From Sphingomonas kyeonggiensis (GTDB lineage Bacteria > Pseudomonadota > Alphaproteobacteria > Sphingomonadales > Sphingomonadaceae), in assembly GCF_014204495.1 (NCBI RefSeq), contig NZ_JACHLN010000004.1:186001-250000 (forward strand): DNA of 64,000 bases, read 5' to 3'. Positions within the stretch are counted from its first letter, which is position 1. Each line of letters begins with the position of its first letter. The position numbers and the translations under genes were made by a program. This document shows, piece after piece, positions 31,526 to 39,584 of the stretch. The notes beneath the pieces were generated by a model. The model made no database searches and was not told the origin of the DNA. It was given only the letters and a program-made list of their open reading frames with translations.

Positions 31526-32302
31526 GTGCGCGCCCCGCATCGATCGCAGCAGCGCTGGGGCGACACGCGGAAACCCCGTGTCGCCGACCGGCTGCTCCTC
31601 CTTCTCCTTTCCGGCCTGTCCCTTGCCGCCGCACCGATGTCGCTGGGGCACGCTCAAACCGTGTCGCCCGTCCCGGCCGAGGCGAGCGCGCCGTTCGCCG
31701 CCTTCGTGGCAGAGGCGTCGCAGCGCTTCGGCATTCCAGTCGCCTGGATTCGGGCCCTCATGCGCGTCGAAAGCGCCAACGACGTGCGCGCGGTCTCGCC
31801 CAAGGGCGCGATGGGACTGATGCAAATTATGCCCGACACCTGGGCCTATCTCCGCGCACGTCACCGGCTCAGCAGCGACCCGTTCGATCCGCGCGATAAC
31901 ATCATCGCGGGCACGGCCTACATGCGCGAACTCTATAATCGTTACGGGGCGCCGGGCTTTCTCGCGGCCTACAATGCGGGGCCCGGACGGTACGACGAGC
32001 ACCTCGCGAACGGCCGTCCGTTGCCCGCCGAGACGCGCGCCTATGTCGCCCATCTCGCACCCCTAGTCGGCGGCGAACCATCTGCGGCCGTTGTCACTGT
32101 CGCCGCCGCCGATCCGCTGGCCTGGACACGAGCGCCGCTCTTCATCGGTGCCCCGGATCGCGGTCCGGGCGCAGGTCCGACGCAGGCGGATGCGCAGCCT
32201 CGCGACGGCGACAATGCAGCCCAACTGCGCCACGCGTCGGACGATGCGAACCCGACCGGCGGCCTGTTCGTCTCCCGGCAAGAGCCTGCAGGCCCGCGAT
32301 GA
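31526..32302 (+). CDS. Exported lytic transglycosylase
   Basis: 258 residues starting at GTG 31526 after AAGGAGG. The signal peptide covers about residues 1-44 (LLLLLLSGLSLAAAPM, cleavage near GHAQT). The SLT domain follows, with the catalytic Glu in LMRVESANDV, GAMGLMQIMPDTW and LAAYNAGPGRYDEH. It opens peptidoglycan locally for the conjugation channel, the role of VirB1-like proteins. The C-terminal 80 residues are low-complexity and polar. Confidence 0.92.
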   Translation: MRAPHRSQQRWGDTRKPRVADRLLLLLLSGLSLAAAPMSLGHAQTVSPVPAEASAPFAAFVAEASQRFGIPVAWIRALMRVESANDVRAVSPKGAMGLMQIMPDTWAYLRARHRLSSDPFDPRDNIIAGTAYMRELYNRYGAPGFLAAYNAGPGRYDEHLANGRPLPAETRAYVAHLAPLVGGEPSAAVVTVAAADPLAWTRAPLFIGAPDRGPGAGPTQADAQPRDGDNAAQLRHASDDANPTGGLFVSRQEPAGPR

Positions 32303-32372
32303 CTGTCTCACCCGTCAATCGCAGCATGGCGAACCCCAGCGCAGATTGGAGGGCGTTGGGAGGGAGCCCCGC

Positions 32373-32437
32373 AAGCACAACCGCACGATGGCAGGATAAA
32401 AGGGCGCGATGTGCGCCTTGGTTCGGTTGTGCTTTTT
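32373..32437 (+). promoter_or_regulatory. Large inverted repeat upstream of the relaxase: candidate oriT or terminator
   Basis: AAGCACAACCG (32373-32383) pairs perfectly with CGGTTGTGCTT (32424-32434). The 40-base loop contains a smaller hairpin AAGGGCGC/GCGCCTT, and T5 follows. The location, between the transglycosylase and relaxase genes, is typical of oriT. The T-run also allows a role as terminator. Confidence 0.45.
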
Positions 32438-32528
32438 CAACGACTTATGCCGCGATTTCGCGAGGCGCGCCTGATCGGCGCAGCCTGCGCTCCGGCGCTT
32501 CCATCAACAAAATCATCGGCTTCGCGCG

Positions 32529-34283
32529 ATGTGCGGGGCCTCAGCCGTGACCGACGAGAACGAATTCCGCATCCGGCCCGGCCGCATCCGCTCGACCAGC
32601 GCCCAGCGGGTGCGGCCCTTCATCGCCCAGGCCCTTGCCGCCGCCCAACGGGCCGGCGGCAGCGTCTCCCGGCAAGGGAAGATCGGGCCTGGGGCGCGCT
32701 CCCGCTTCGGGCGGGGCCAGCGGGCCTCGATCCAGGCGAACCGCCTGATCACCGCGCGCTCGCGCGGTGCGGTGATCAAGGCGCGCGTGGTCCGCCATGG
32801 CGGCCGCAACGCCCCGCTCGGGACCCATCTCAACTATCTGCGCCGCGACGGCGTCACCCGAGATGGGGAGAAGGCGCGTCTGTTCGGCCCCGGCGGTGAC
32901 GATGTCGACGCCAAGGATTTCGCCGAGCGCGCCGAGGGCGACCGCCACCACTTCCGTTTCATCGTCAGCCCGGACGACGCGGTGGAGATGTCCGACCTCA
33001 AGGGCTTCGCCCGCGAGCTGGTCGGCCAGATGGAGAAGGATCTCGGCACCCGGCTCGAATGGGTGGCGGTCGATCACTGGAACACCGAGCATCCGCATGT
33101 CCACCTGATCGTTCGCGGCGTTCGCGATGACGGCCAGGACCTGGTCATCTCGCGCGATTATATAAAGGAGGGCATGCGCGACCGGGCGCGCGATCTCATC
33201 ACCCGCGAGCTGGGGCCGCGCACCGATCAGGAGATCCGGCGCACGCTCGAACGCCAGATCGACACCGATCGCTGGACCAACCTCGATCGCCAGCTCGCCC
33301 GCGATGCCTATCGCACCGGCGTCATCGATCTCGCCCCGCATCCAGATCGTCAGCCCGACGAATTCCATGCACTCAAGGTCGGGCGGCTTCGTAAGCTGGA
33401 GGGGCTCGGGCTCGCCGACGAAATCGGCCCCGGCCAGTGGACGATCTCGGAGAAGGCCGAGGCGACGCTGCGCGAACTCGGCGAGCGTGGCGACATCATC
33501 AAGCGTATCCACCATGGCCTGACCGAGCGCGGCATCGAGCGCGGCGCGGCGGGCTACGTGCTCGCTTCCGAGAGCCTCAGCGACCCGGTTATCGGCCGCC
33601 TGGTCGCCCGTGGCCTCGACGACGAGCTGAAGGGCACGGCGTTTGCCGTCGTCGACGGCGTCGATGGACGGTCCCATCATATCAAGCTGCCTGACCTCGA
33701 CGCGGCCGGCGACAGTGCGCCGGGCTCGATCGTCGAGTTGCGCAAGTTCGACGATGCACAGGGCCGTCGACGCGTCGCGATCGCCGTGCGATCCGATCTC
33801 GACATCGAGCGGCAGGTCACCGCGACCGGGGCGACCTGGCTCGACCGGCAGGCTATCGCGCGCGAGCCCGTAGCGCTCGGCGGCGGCTTCGGCGCCGAGG
33901 TGCGCGACGCCATGGATCGCCGCGCCGAACACCTGGTCAGCCAGGGCCTCGCCGAGCGGCAGAAGCGCGGCGTCAACTTCCAGCCCGGCTTGATTGACAC
34001 GCTGCGCCGGCGCGAGCTGCACGCGGCCGCCACGCGGATTGCCGCCGAGACCAGCCGACCCCAGGTCAAGCCGGAGAGCGGCGAGTACGTCACCGGCACC
34101 TATCAGCGGCGCCTCACGCTCGCGACCGGCCGCTTCGCCATGATCGACGACGGCCTCGGCTTCAGTCTCGTGCCGTGGACACCGTCGCTCGAAAAGCAGC
34201 TCGGCCGCCATGTCTCGGGCGTTGCCCGCAGCGACGGCGGCATCGACTGGAGCTTTGGCCGCAAGCGGGGGCTCGGACTGTGA
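32529..34283 (+). CDS. Relaxase with DUF3363 domain (RlxS/VirD2-like)
   Basis: The 584-residue relaxase. The N-terminus is basic (IRPGRIRSTSAQRVR). The HUH histidines are in EHPHVHLIVRGV at about residue 185-196, preceded by RHHFRFIVSPDDA. The C-terminal half is DUF3363 (ending SGVARSDGGIDWSFGRKRGLGL). It should nick oriT, stay bound to the 5' end and be pumped out by the coupling protein. The start is uncertain: ATG 32529 or GTG 32547, neither with a good ribosome site. It is related to RlxS of the M. loti ICE. Confidence 0.9.
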   Translation: MCGASAVTDENEFRIRPGRIRSTSAQRVRPFIAQALAAAQRAGGSVSRQGKIGPGARSRFGRGQRASIQANRLITARSRGAVIKARVVRHGGRNAPLGTHLNYLRRDGVTRDGEKARLFGPGGDDVDAKDFAERAEGDRHHFRFIVSPDDAVEMSDLKGFARELVGQMEKDLGTRLEWVAVDHWNTEHPHVHLIVRGVRDDGQDLVISRDYIKEGMRDRARDLITRELGPRTDQEIRRTLERQIDTDRWTNLDRQLARDAYRTGVIDLAPHPDRQPDEFHALKVGRLRKLEGLGLADEIGPGQWTISEKAEATLRELGERGDIIKRIHHGLTERGIERGAAGYVLASESLSDPVIGRLVARGLDDELKGTAFAVVDGVDGRSHHIKLPDLDAAGDSAPGSIVELRKFDDAQGRRRVAIAVRSDLDIERQVTATGATWLDRQAIAREPVALGGGFGAEVRDAMDRRAEHLVSQGLAERQKRGVNFQPGLIDTLRRRELHAAATRIAAETSRPQVKPESGEYVTGTYQRRLTLATGRFAMIDDGLGFSLVPWTPSLEKQLGRHVSGVARSDGGIDWSFGRKRGLGL

Positions 34284-34288
34284 TCGCC

Positions 34289-35221
34289 CTATGCGTCGCC
34301 ACCGACATCGATGGTGATCGTGATGGCGGTCGAAATCGGCGCCGACCGTTCATAGAGAAGCGCCCGGAGGTTCTGGTCACTTAGGTCCTCGAACAGGCGG
34401 CCTTGTCGGCATTTCAACACTTCGTCGGCGACGAAGCGCTCCAACCGCCAGCCGAGGGTGGAGGTCGGATCAAGCGGGTCGAAGGGCGAGCCCGCCTTGA
34501 TATCGCTCACGGATGGCGACCGACCTTTGACGAGCCCCCGCATCACGGCATGAACATGATCTGCCGGCACCACGCGGCAACCGACGTCGTTCCCGCCTTC
34601 GGGCAGACGGCCGTCCAGGATCGGATATGCCGTCTGAAATGGAAGCGACACTGGATTGTAGAACCCGTAGTAAACCGGAATGCCGCGTAGCTCGAAGTAT
34701 TCATCGATATGGTCGATCTGCCGGTGGCCAGCCCCCGTCGCCTGATATGCTGACGTGAGGTCAAAGCCGAATACGCGCTGCGAGGAGATCGGCACCAATC
34801 GATCGGTCCTGTCCGCCAATCGGCCAATGCCAATTCGATAATCAGACTCGTCGATCGGCGCGACGGGAATTTCCTTGGAATAAAGCCGCTTCGTTTGGAG
34901 AAGCGCGACTTTGCGTGCGACGAGATTGCCGCGGCGACGCAGTAGCACGAAGATCGCGATGTCGGCGATCTCCCACCGACCGTGCATCCACCGTCCGCCG
35001 AGCCAGTGCGATTCGAGCGACACGCCAACCTGCTCGGCAGCAAAGAACGCCGGCGGGGCAGCCGTAAGCTCCATAACCAAGATGTGGTCGAGCGACTCCT
35101 CGTGCATTGAGGGATGGGCGGACATAGCGCGCGAAACCTTCTCGTTCGCCGCGCCAAACACGTTGCGGACATAGTCGATCACGACGTCCGGTATTGCATC
35201 AAACGGCGACGCCATCTTCAA
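34289..35221 (-). CDS. Unknown protein with PD-(D/E)XK-like motif
   Basis: 310 residues on the opposite strand, inserted between the relaxase and virD4 genes. LDHILVMELTA is followed by WEIADIAIFVLLRRRG and VALLQTKRLYSKE. The spacing E...D...QxK is that of PD-(D/E)XK nucleases. No signal peptide or membrane segment is present. It ends 5 bases from the relaxase stop. Its position and strand mark it as an accessory gene, perhaps defence-related. The nuclease idea rests on the motif only. Confidence 0.55.
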   Translation of the reverse strand: MKMASPFDAIPDVVIDYVRNVFGAANEKVSRAMSAHPSMHEESLDHILVMELTAAPPAFFAAEQVGVSLESHWLGGRWMHGRWEIADIAIFVLLRRRGNLVARKVALLQTKRLYSKEIPVAPIDESDYRIGIGRLADRTDRLVPISSQRVFGFDLTSAYQATGAGHRQIDHIDEYFELRGIPVYYGFYNPVSLPFQTAYPILDGRLPEGGNDVGCRVVPADHVHAVMRGLVKGRSPSVSDIKAGSPFDPLDPTSTLGWRLERFVADEVLKCRQGRLFEDLSDQNLRALLYERSAPISTAITITIDVGGDA

Positions 35222-35379
35222 ATCCCCCCAAGGTGCAGCGCTTGTCTAGCCTGTCGAACATACTGCTTAGGCCGCCGATTTGCACGCCACGGTCGCCGTT
35301 TCTGCGATCGATAGTCTCCAGGACTTGAATTTACTTGGTGCTCGCTCCGAACTCCCAGATTTCTTGAGGGGAGCTGGTC

Positions 35380-37371
35380 GTGTCAGCCACAAAAATACTT
35401 TGGGGGCAGATCCTCACCGTCTTCGCCATCGTCCTGCTGACGACCTGGGCTGCCACCCAATGGACGGCATTCAAGCTCGGCTTCCAACCGCAGCTCGGGG
35501 CGGCCTGGTTCATGCTCGGCGACTGGCCGGTCTACTATCCGTGGTCCTTCTTCCCGTGGTGGTATTTCTATGATGCGTATGCGCCGCCGATCTTCGTCGA
35601 GGGCGCCTATATCGCCGCCTCCGGAGGGTTCATTTCGATCGCGGTTGCGATCGGCATGTCGGTCTGGCGCGCGCGGGAGGCAAAGGACGCCGAGACCTTC
35701 GGCTCGGCCCGCTGGGCTCGCACCGACGAGGTGCGCGGAGCCGGTCTGCTCGGCGAGGACGGCGTGGTGCTCGGCAAGTTCGACCACGCTTATCTGAGGC
35801 ACGACGGGCCCGAGCATGTGCTGTGCTTCGCCCCGACCAGATCGGGCAAGGGCGTCGGCCTTGTGGTTCCATCGCTTCTGACCTGGCCCGGCTCGGCCAT
35901 CGTCCATGACATCAAGGGCGAGAACTGGACGCTCACCGCCGGCTTCCGCGCCCGTCACGGCCGCGTGCTGCTGTTCGATCCGACCAATGCCAAGTCCTCT
36001 GCCTACAATCCGCTGCTCGAGGTGCGCCGCGGCGAATGGGAAGTGCGCGACGTTCAGAACATCGCCGACATCCTGGTCGATCCGGAAGGCTCGCTCGAAA
36101 AGCGGAACCACTGGGAGAAGACCAGCCACGCGCTCCTGGTCGGGGCGATCCTACACGTCCTCTATGCCGAGGAGGACAAGACACTCGCTGGCGTTGCCGC
36201 ATTCCTGTCCGATCCGAAGCGGCCGATCGAGTCGACCTTGGCGGCGATGATGAAGACTGCCCATCTCGGCGAGGTCGGGCCGCACCCGGTCATCGCGTCG
36301 GCGGCGCGCGAGCTGCTCAACAAATCCGACAATGAGCGATCGGGCGTGCTCTCGACCGCCATGTCGTTCCTCGGGCTTTACCGCGATCCCGTTGTGGCGG
36401 AGGTGACGCGCCGCTGCGACTGGCGCATTGCCGACATCGTCGGGGCTCGGCATCCGACCAGTCTCTACCTGGTCGTGCCGCCGTCCGACATCGCACGGAC
36501 CAAACCGCTCATCCGGCTGATCCTAAACCAGATCGGCCGACGCCTGACCGAGGACCTGCACGCCAAGGGCAACCGGCATCGGCTGCTCCTCATGCTCGAC
36601 GAGTTCCCCGCGCTCGGCCGGCTCGACTTCTTTGAATCCGCGTTGGCCTTCATGGCGGGATACGGGCTGAAGAGCTTCCTCATCGCGCAGTCGCTGAATC
36701 AGATCGAGAAGGCATATGGCCCGAACAACTCGATCCTCGACAACTGCCACGTTCGCGTCAGCTTCGCGACCAACGACGAACGGACCGCGAAGAGGGTCAG
36801 CGACGCACTCGGAACCGCCACCGAGATGCGCGCCATGCGCAACTATGCCGGCCATCGGCTGAGCCCGTGGCTGGGGCACCTGATGGTGTCGCGCTCGGAA
36901 ACGGCCAGGCCGCTGCTCACGCCCGGCGAGGTGATGCAGCTCCCGCCGGCAGACGAGATCGTCATGGTCGCCGGCACCCCGCCGATCCGGGCGAAGAAGG
37001 CGCGCTATTTCGAGGACCGGCGGTTCAAGGAGCGGATCGTCGCGCCGCCGACGATCGCCAAGTCGACCGCGCCGGCCACGGATGACTGGAGCCGGTTGCC
37101 GGTTCCGGCCCGCCCAGCCACCGCGCTCGCCGAGGGCGGTGCCGCGGCCGAGGGCGGCGACGAAGATCCGACCGGCTCCGAACGTCGCCATCAGCCCGAG
37201 CTGAACCGCGCCGCCCCCACCGAGAAGAAGGCGCCGATCGAGAATGAGTTCGAGGTCGGGCTCGATGACGACGCCGACGAAGATACCGCGCAGATCAGCC
37301 GCGCCAACCAGGTGATGCAGGGCGTCGCCCGTCAGGTCTCGCTCGACCCGAACGACGGCATGGAGCTGTGA
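35380..37371 (+). CDS. traG: Type IV coupling protein VirD4/TraG
   Basis: 663 residues starting at GTG 35380 with GAGGGGAG upstream. Two N-terminal transmembrane segments lie at about 5-25 and 60-95. Walker A is TRSGKG at 153-158 and Walker B is LMLDEFPAL around residue 407. The last 100 residues are acidic and disordered. It links the relaxase-DNA complex to the Trb channel and powers transfer from the inner membrane. It is followed at 8 bases by a CopG-like gene. Confidence 0.95.
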   Translation: MSATKILWGQILTVFAIVLLTTWAATQWTAFKLGFQPQLGAAWFMLGDWPVYYPWSFFPWWYFYDAYAPPIFVEGAYIAASGGFISIAVAIGMSVWRAREAKDAETFGSARWARTDEVRGAGLLGEDGVVLGKFDHAYLRHDGPEHVLCFAPTRSGKGVGLVVPSLLTWPGSAIVHDIKGENWTLTAGFRARHGRVLLFDPTNAKSSAYNPLLEVRRGEWEVRDVQNIADILVDPEGSLEKRNHWEKTSHALLVGAILHVLYAEEDKTLAGVAAFLSDPKRPIESTLAAMMKTAHLGEVGPHPVIASAARELLNKSDNERSGVLSTAMSFLGLYRDPVVAEVTRRCDWRIADIVGARHPTSLYLVVPPSDIARTKPLIRLILNQIGRRLTEDLHAKGNRHRLLLMLDEFPALGRLDFFESALAFMAGYGLKSFLIAQSLNQIEKAYGPNNSILDNCHVRVSFATNDERTAKRVSDALGTATEMRAMRNYAGHRLSPWLGHLMVSRSETARPLLTPGEVMQLPPADEIVMVAGTPPIRAKKARYFEDRRFKERIVAPPTIAKSTAPATDDWSRLPVPARPATALAEGGAAAEGGDEDPTGSERRHQPELNRAAPTEKKAPIENEFEVGLDDDADEDTAQISRANQVMQGVARQVSLDPNDGMEL

Positions 37372-37378
37372 GACGTCC

Positions 37379-37813
37379 ATGGCCAATCCGTCGAAGAAAC
37401 AGCGCCTGTCGGTCTATCTCGAACCCGAGGTGATGAAGGCGCTCGCCGCTCACGCCGCCCGCCGCGACCAGTCGCGCTCACTGATCGCCGAGGCCGCAAT
37501 CGCATCCTTCCTGTCGCCCGACGCGGCCGAGCGGCAGGAAGCGGCCACCACCAAACGCCTCGACCAGCTCGATCGCCGCATGACCCGCTTGGAGCGCGAC
37601 ACGGGGATCTCGGTCGAAATGTTGGCGGTCTTCGTGCGCTTCTGGCTGACCTCGAACCCGCCGCTGCCCGAGCCGGCCCAGGCCGCCGCAAGGGCGCAGG
37701 CCAGCGAGCGTTACGACGCCTTCGTCGCCGCTCTCGGCCGCCGACTCGCCAAGGGCCCCAAGCTCCGTCAGGAGATTTCCGAGGACATCGAGCCCGCGCG
37801 CGACGCGCGATAA
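37379..37813 (+). CDS. CopG/ribbon-helix-helix family protein
   Basis: 144 residues. The N-terminal RLSVYLEPEVMKALAAHAARRDQSRSLIAEAAIASFL is a ribbon-helix-helix DNA-binding unit. It is followed by a coiled-coil-like stretch (RLDQLDRRMTRLERD) and a hydrophobic helix (VEMLAVFVRFWL). Genes of this type always sit between traG and trbB in this family and may regulate the trb operon or help the coupling protein. A 169-base gap with a hairpin separates it from trbB. Confidence 0.8.
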   Translation: MANPSKKQRLSVYLEPEVMKALAAHAARRDQSRSLIAEAAIASFLSPDAAERQEAATTKRLDQLDRRMTRLERDTGISVEMLAVFVRFWLTSNPPLPEPAQAAARAQASERYDAFVAALGRRLAKGPKLRQEISEDIEPARDAR

Positions 37814-37929
37814 GCAGCGATTGCGGCAACTCAAGTAATCGGCAGTCCCGCCGTTTCCCTGTCTCTGCACGCTACACTGCTACTACGCCCTGACACCTGT
37901 TGCCGAGGGCCGATTTCCGGTTCTCTTAC

Positions 37930-37981
37930 TCATCCCCGATCCAGGGGCGGCCTAACGCGGTCCCGCAAAGAACGGGGATGA
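37930..37981 (+). promoter_or_regulatory. Inverted repeat covering the trbB ribosome site
   Basis: TCATCCCCG (37930-37938) pairs perfectly with CGGGGATGA (37973-37981), which contains the only ribosome-binding sequence of trbB (GTG start at 37983). In RNA the stem would hide that site. Confidence 0.45.
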
Positions 37982-37982
37982 C

Positions 37983-38966
37983 GTGGCCGTTTCGCACCAG
38001 AAATCTGAAGCGATACTTCGAGGCGCCCGCATGTTGCGGACGGCCCTTGGCCCCGCCATCGCCGGATTCCTGAGCGACGCCAGCGTCGTCGAGGTGATGC
38101 TCAACCCCGACGGCCGCCTCTGGGTCGACCGGCTTTCAGAGGGGCTGTCGGACACCGGCGAGACGCTGTCGCCCGAGGACGGCGAACGCATCGTGCGCCT
38201 GGTCGCGCACCATGTCGGCGCCGAGGTCCATATCGGCAACCCGCGCGTCTCGGCCGAGCTGCCGGAAACGGGAGAGCGGTTCGAGGGCCTGCTTCCGCCC
38301 GTCGTGGCGGCCCCGGCCTTCGCCATCCGCAAGCCGGCTGTCGCCGTCTTCACGCTGCAGGATTACGTCGCCGCCGGCATCATGTCGGCCGTGCAGGCCG
38401 AGGTCCTGCGCCAGGCCGTCGCCGACCGCCGCAATATCCTGGTCGCCGGCGGCACCTCCACCGGCAAGACCACGCTCACCAACGCGCTGCTCGCCGAGGT
38501 CGCCAAGACCTCGGATCGCGTCGTCCTGATCGAGGACACCCGCGAGCTGCAATGCGCCGCTCCCAACCTGGTGGCGATGCGGACCAAGGACGGCGTCGCC
38601 ACGCTCTCCGATCTGGTCCGCTCCTCGCTGCGCTTGCGGCCCGACCGCATCCCGATCGGCGAGGTGCGCGGCGCAGAAGCCCTCGACCTGCTCAAGGCGT
38701 GGGGCACCGGCCATCCCGGCGGTGTCGGCACGATCCACGCCGGCACCGCGCTCGGCGCGCTCCGCCGCCTCGAACAGCTCATCCAGGAAGCCGTCGTCAC
38801 CGTCCCGCGCGCGCTGATCGCCGAGACGATCGACCTCGTCGCCGTCCTCTCCGGACGCGGCTCGAACCGACGCCTCGCCGAACTCGGCCGCGTCGAGGGG
38901 CTCGGCCCCGGCGGCGACTACCGCGTCACCCCCGCAACCCAGCCCCCCGAAGGAGACCCCTCATGA
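37983..38966 (+). CDS. trbB: Conjugal transfer ATPase TrbB
   Basis: A 327-residue VirB11-type secretion ATPase. Walker A is GGTSTGKTT at 156-164, with IEDTRELQC and a GTGHPGGVGTIHAGT histidine box. It forms a hexamer at the inner membrane that powers pilus assembly and DNA transfer. GTG is the only start fitting the family N-terminus. It is the first gene of the trb operon and its stop overlaps the trbC start by 4 bases. Confidence 0.95.
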   Translation: MAVSHQKSEAILRGARMLRTALGPAIAGFLSDASVVEVMLNPDGRLWVDRLSEGLSDTGETLSPEDGERIVRLVAHHVGAEVHIGNPRVSAELPETGERFEGLLPPVVAAPAFAIRKPAVAVFTLQDYVAAGIMSAVQAEVLRQAVADRRNILVAGGTSTGKTTLTNALLAEVAKTSDRVVLIEDTRELQCAAPNLVAMRTKDGVATLSDLVRSSLRLRPDRIPIGEVRGAEALDLLKAWGTGHPGGVGTIHAGTALGALRRLEQLIQEAVVTVPRALIAETIDLVAVLSGRGSNRRLAELGRVEGLGPGGDYRVTPATQPPEGDPS

Positions 38967-39295
38967 TCCGTCATGCCTTGCGCATCCAGCGCCACATCCG
39001 CACGGTCGCGGCCGTCGCGTTCGTCAGCCTCGCGCTGGCGCCCGCCGCCCACGCTTCCGGCTCCTCGATGCCATGGGAAGCCCCACTGCAATCGATCCTG
39101 GAATCGATCGAGGGCCCGGTCGCCAAGATCCTCGCCGTCATCGTCATCATCGTCACCGGCCTGACGCTCGCTTTCGGCGACACGTCCGGCGGCTTCCGGC
39201 GCCTGATCCAGATCGTCTTCGGCCTGTCGATCGCCTTCGCCGCCAGCTCGTTCTTCCTCTCGTTCTTCAGCTTCGGCGGCGGAGCGCTCGTCTGA
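38963..39295 (+). CDS. trbC: Pilin TrbC
   Basis: A 110-residue pre-pilin. The N-terminal signal sequence (VAAVAFVSLALAPAAHASG) is followed by two transmembrane helices (about 54-72 and 82-103). Proteins of this kind are cleaved and, in RP4, cyclised by TraF, whose gene is at 30605. Its final base is shared with the start of trbD. Confidence 0.92.
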   Translation: MIRHALRIQRHIRTVAAVAFVSLALAPAAHASGSSMPWEAPLQSILESIEGPVAKILAVIVIIVTGLTLAFGDTSGGFRRLIQIVFGLSIAFAASSFFLSFFSFGGGALV

Positions 39296-39576
39296 TGGCC
39301 GGGCCGATCGAGAGCGGCGGCGACGTGCCGGGGTTCACCGTTCCGGTTCACCGCGCCTTGACCGAGCACATCCTGCTCGGCGGTGCGCCCCGGAGCATCG
39401 CCATCCTCAACGGCACGCTCGCCGCCGCGCTCGGTCTCGGCCTGCGCCTCTGGCTGGTGGGCCTCGCGGTCTGGGCCGTCGGCCACTTCGCCGCCGTCTG
39501 GGCGGCCAAGCGCGACCCGCAGTTCGTCGACGTCGGACGCCGGCACCTGCGCATCCCCGGCCATCTCGGAGTCTGA
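39295..39576 (+). CDS. trbD: TrbD, inner-membrane transfer protein
   Basis: A 93-residue VirB3-like protein with a conserved N-terminus (GFTVPVHRALTEHILLGGAPRSIAI) and one or two hydrophobic segments (LNGTLAAALGLGLRLWLVGLAVWAVGHF). It works with TrbE at the inner membrane. It shares its first base with the trbC stop, and trbE follows after 8 bases. Confidence 0.92.
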   Translation: MAGPIESGGDVPGFTVPVHRALTEHILLGGAPRSIAILNGTLAAALGLGLRLWLVGLAVWAVGHFAAVWAAKRDPQFVDVGRRHLRIPGHLGV

Positions 39577-39584
39577 GGCCCGCC

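Noticed and set aside
32299..32550. 83-codon open frame before the relaxase
   Set aside because: It overlaps the large inverted repeat and the relaxase start, and the composition is not protein-like.
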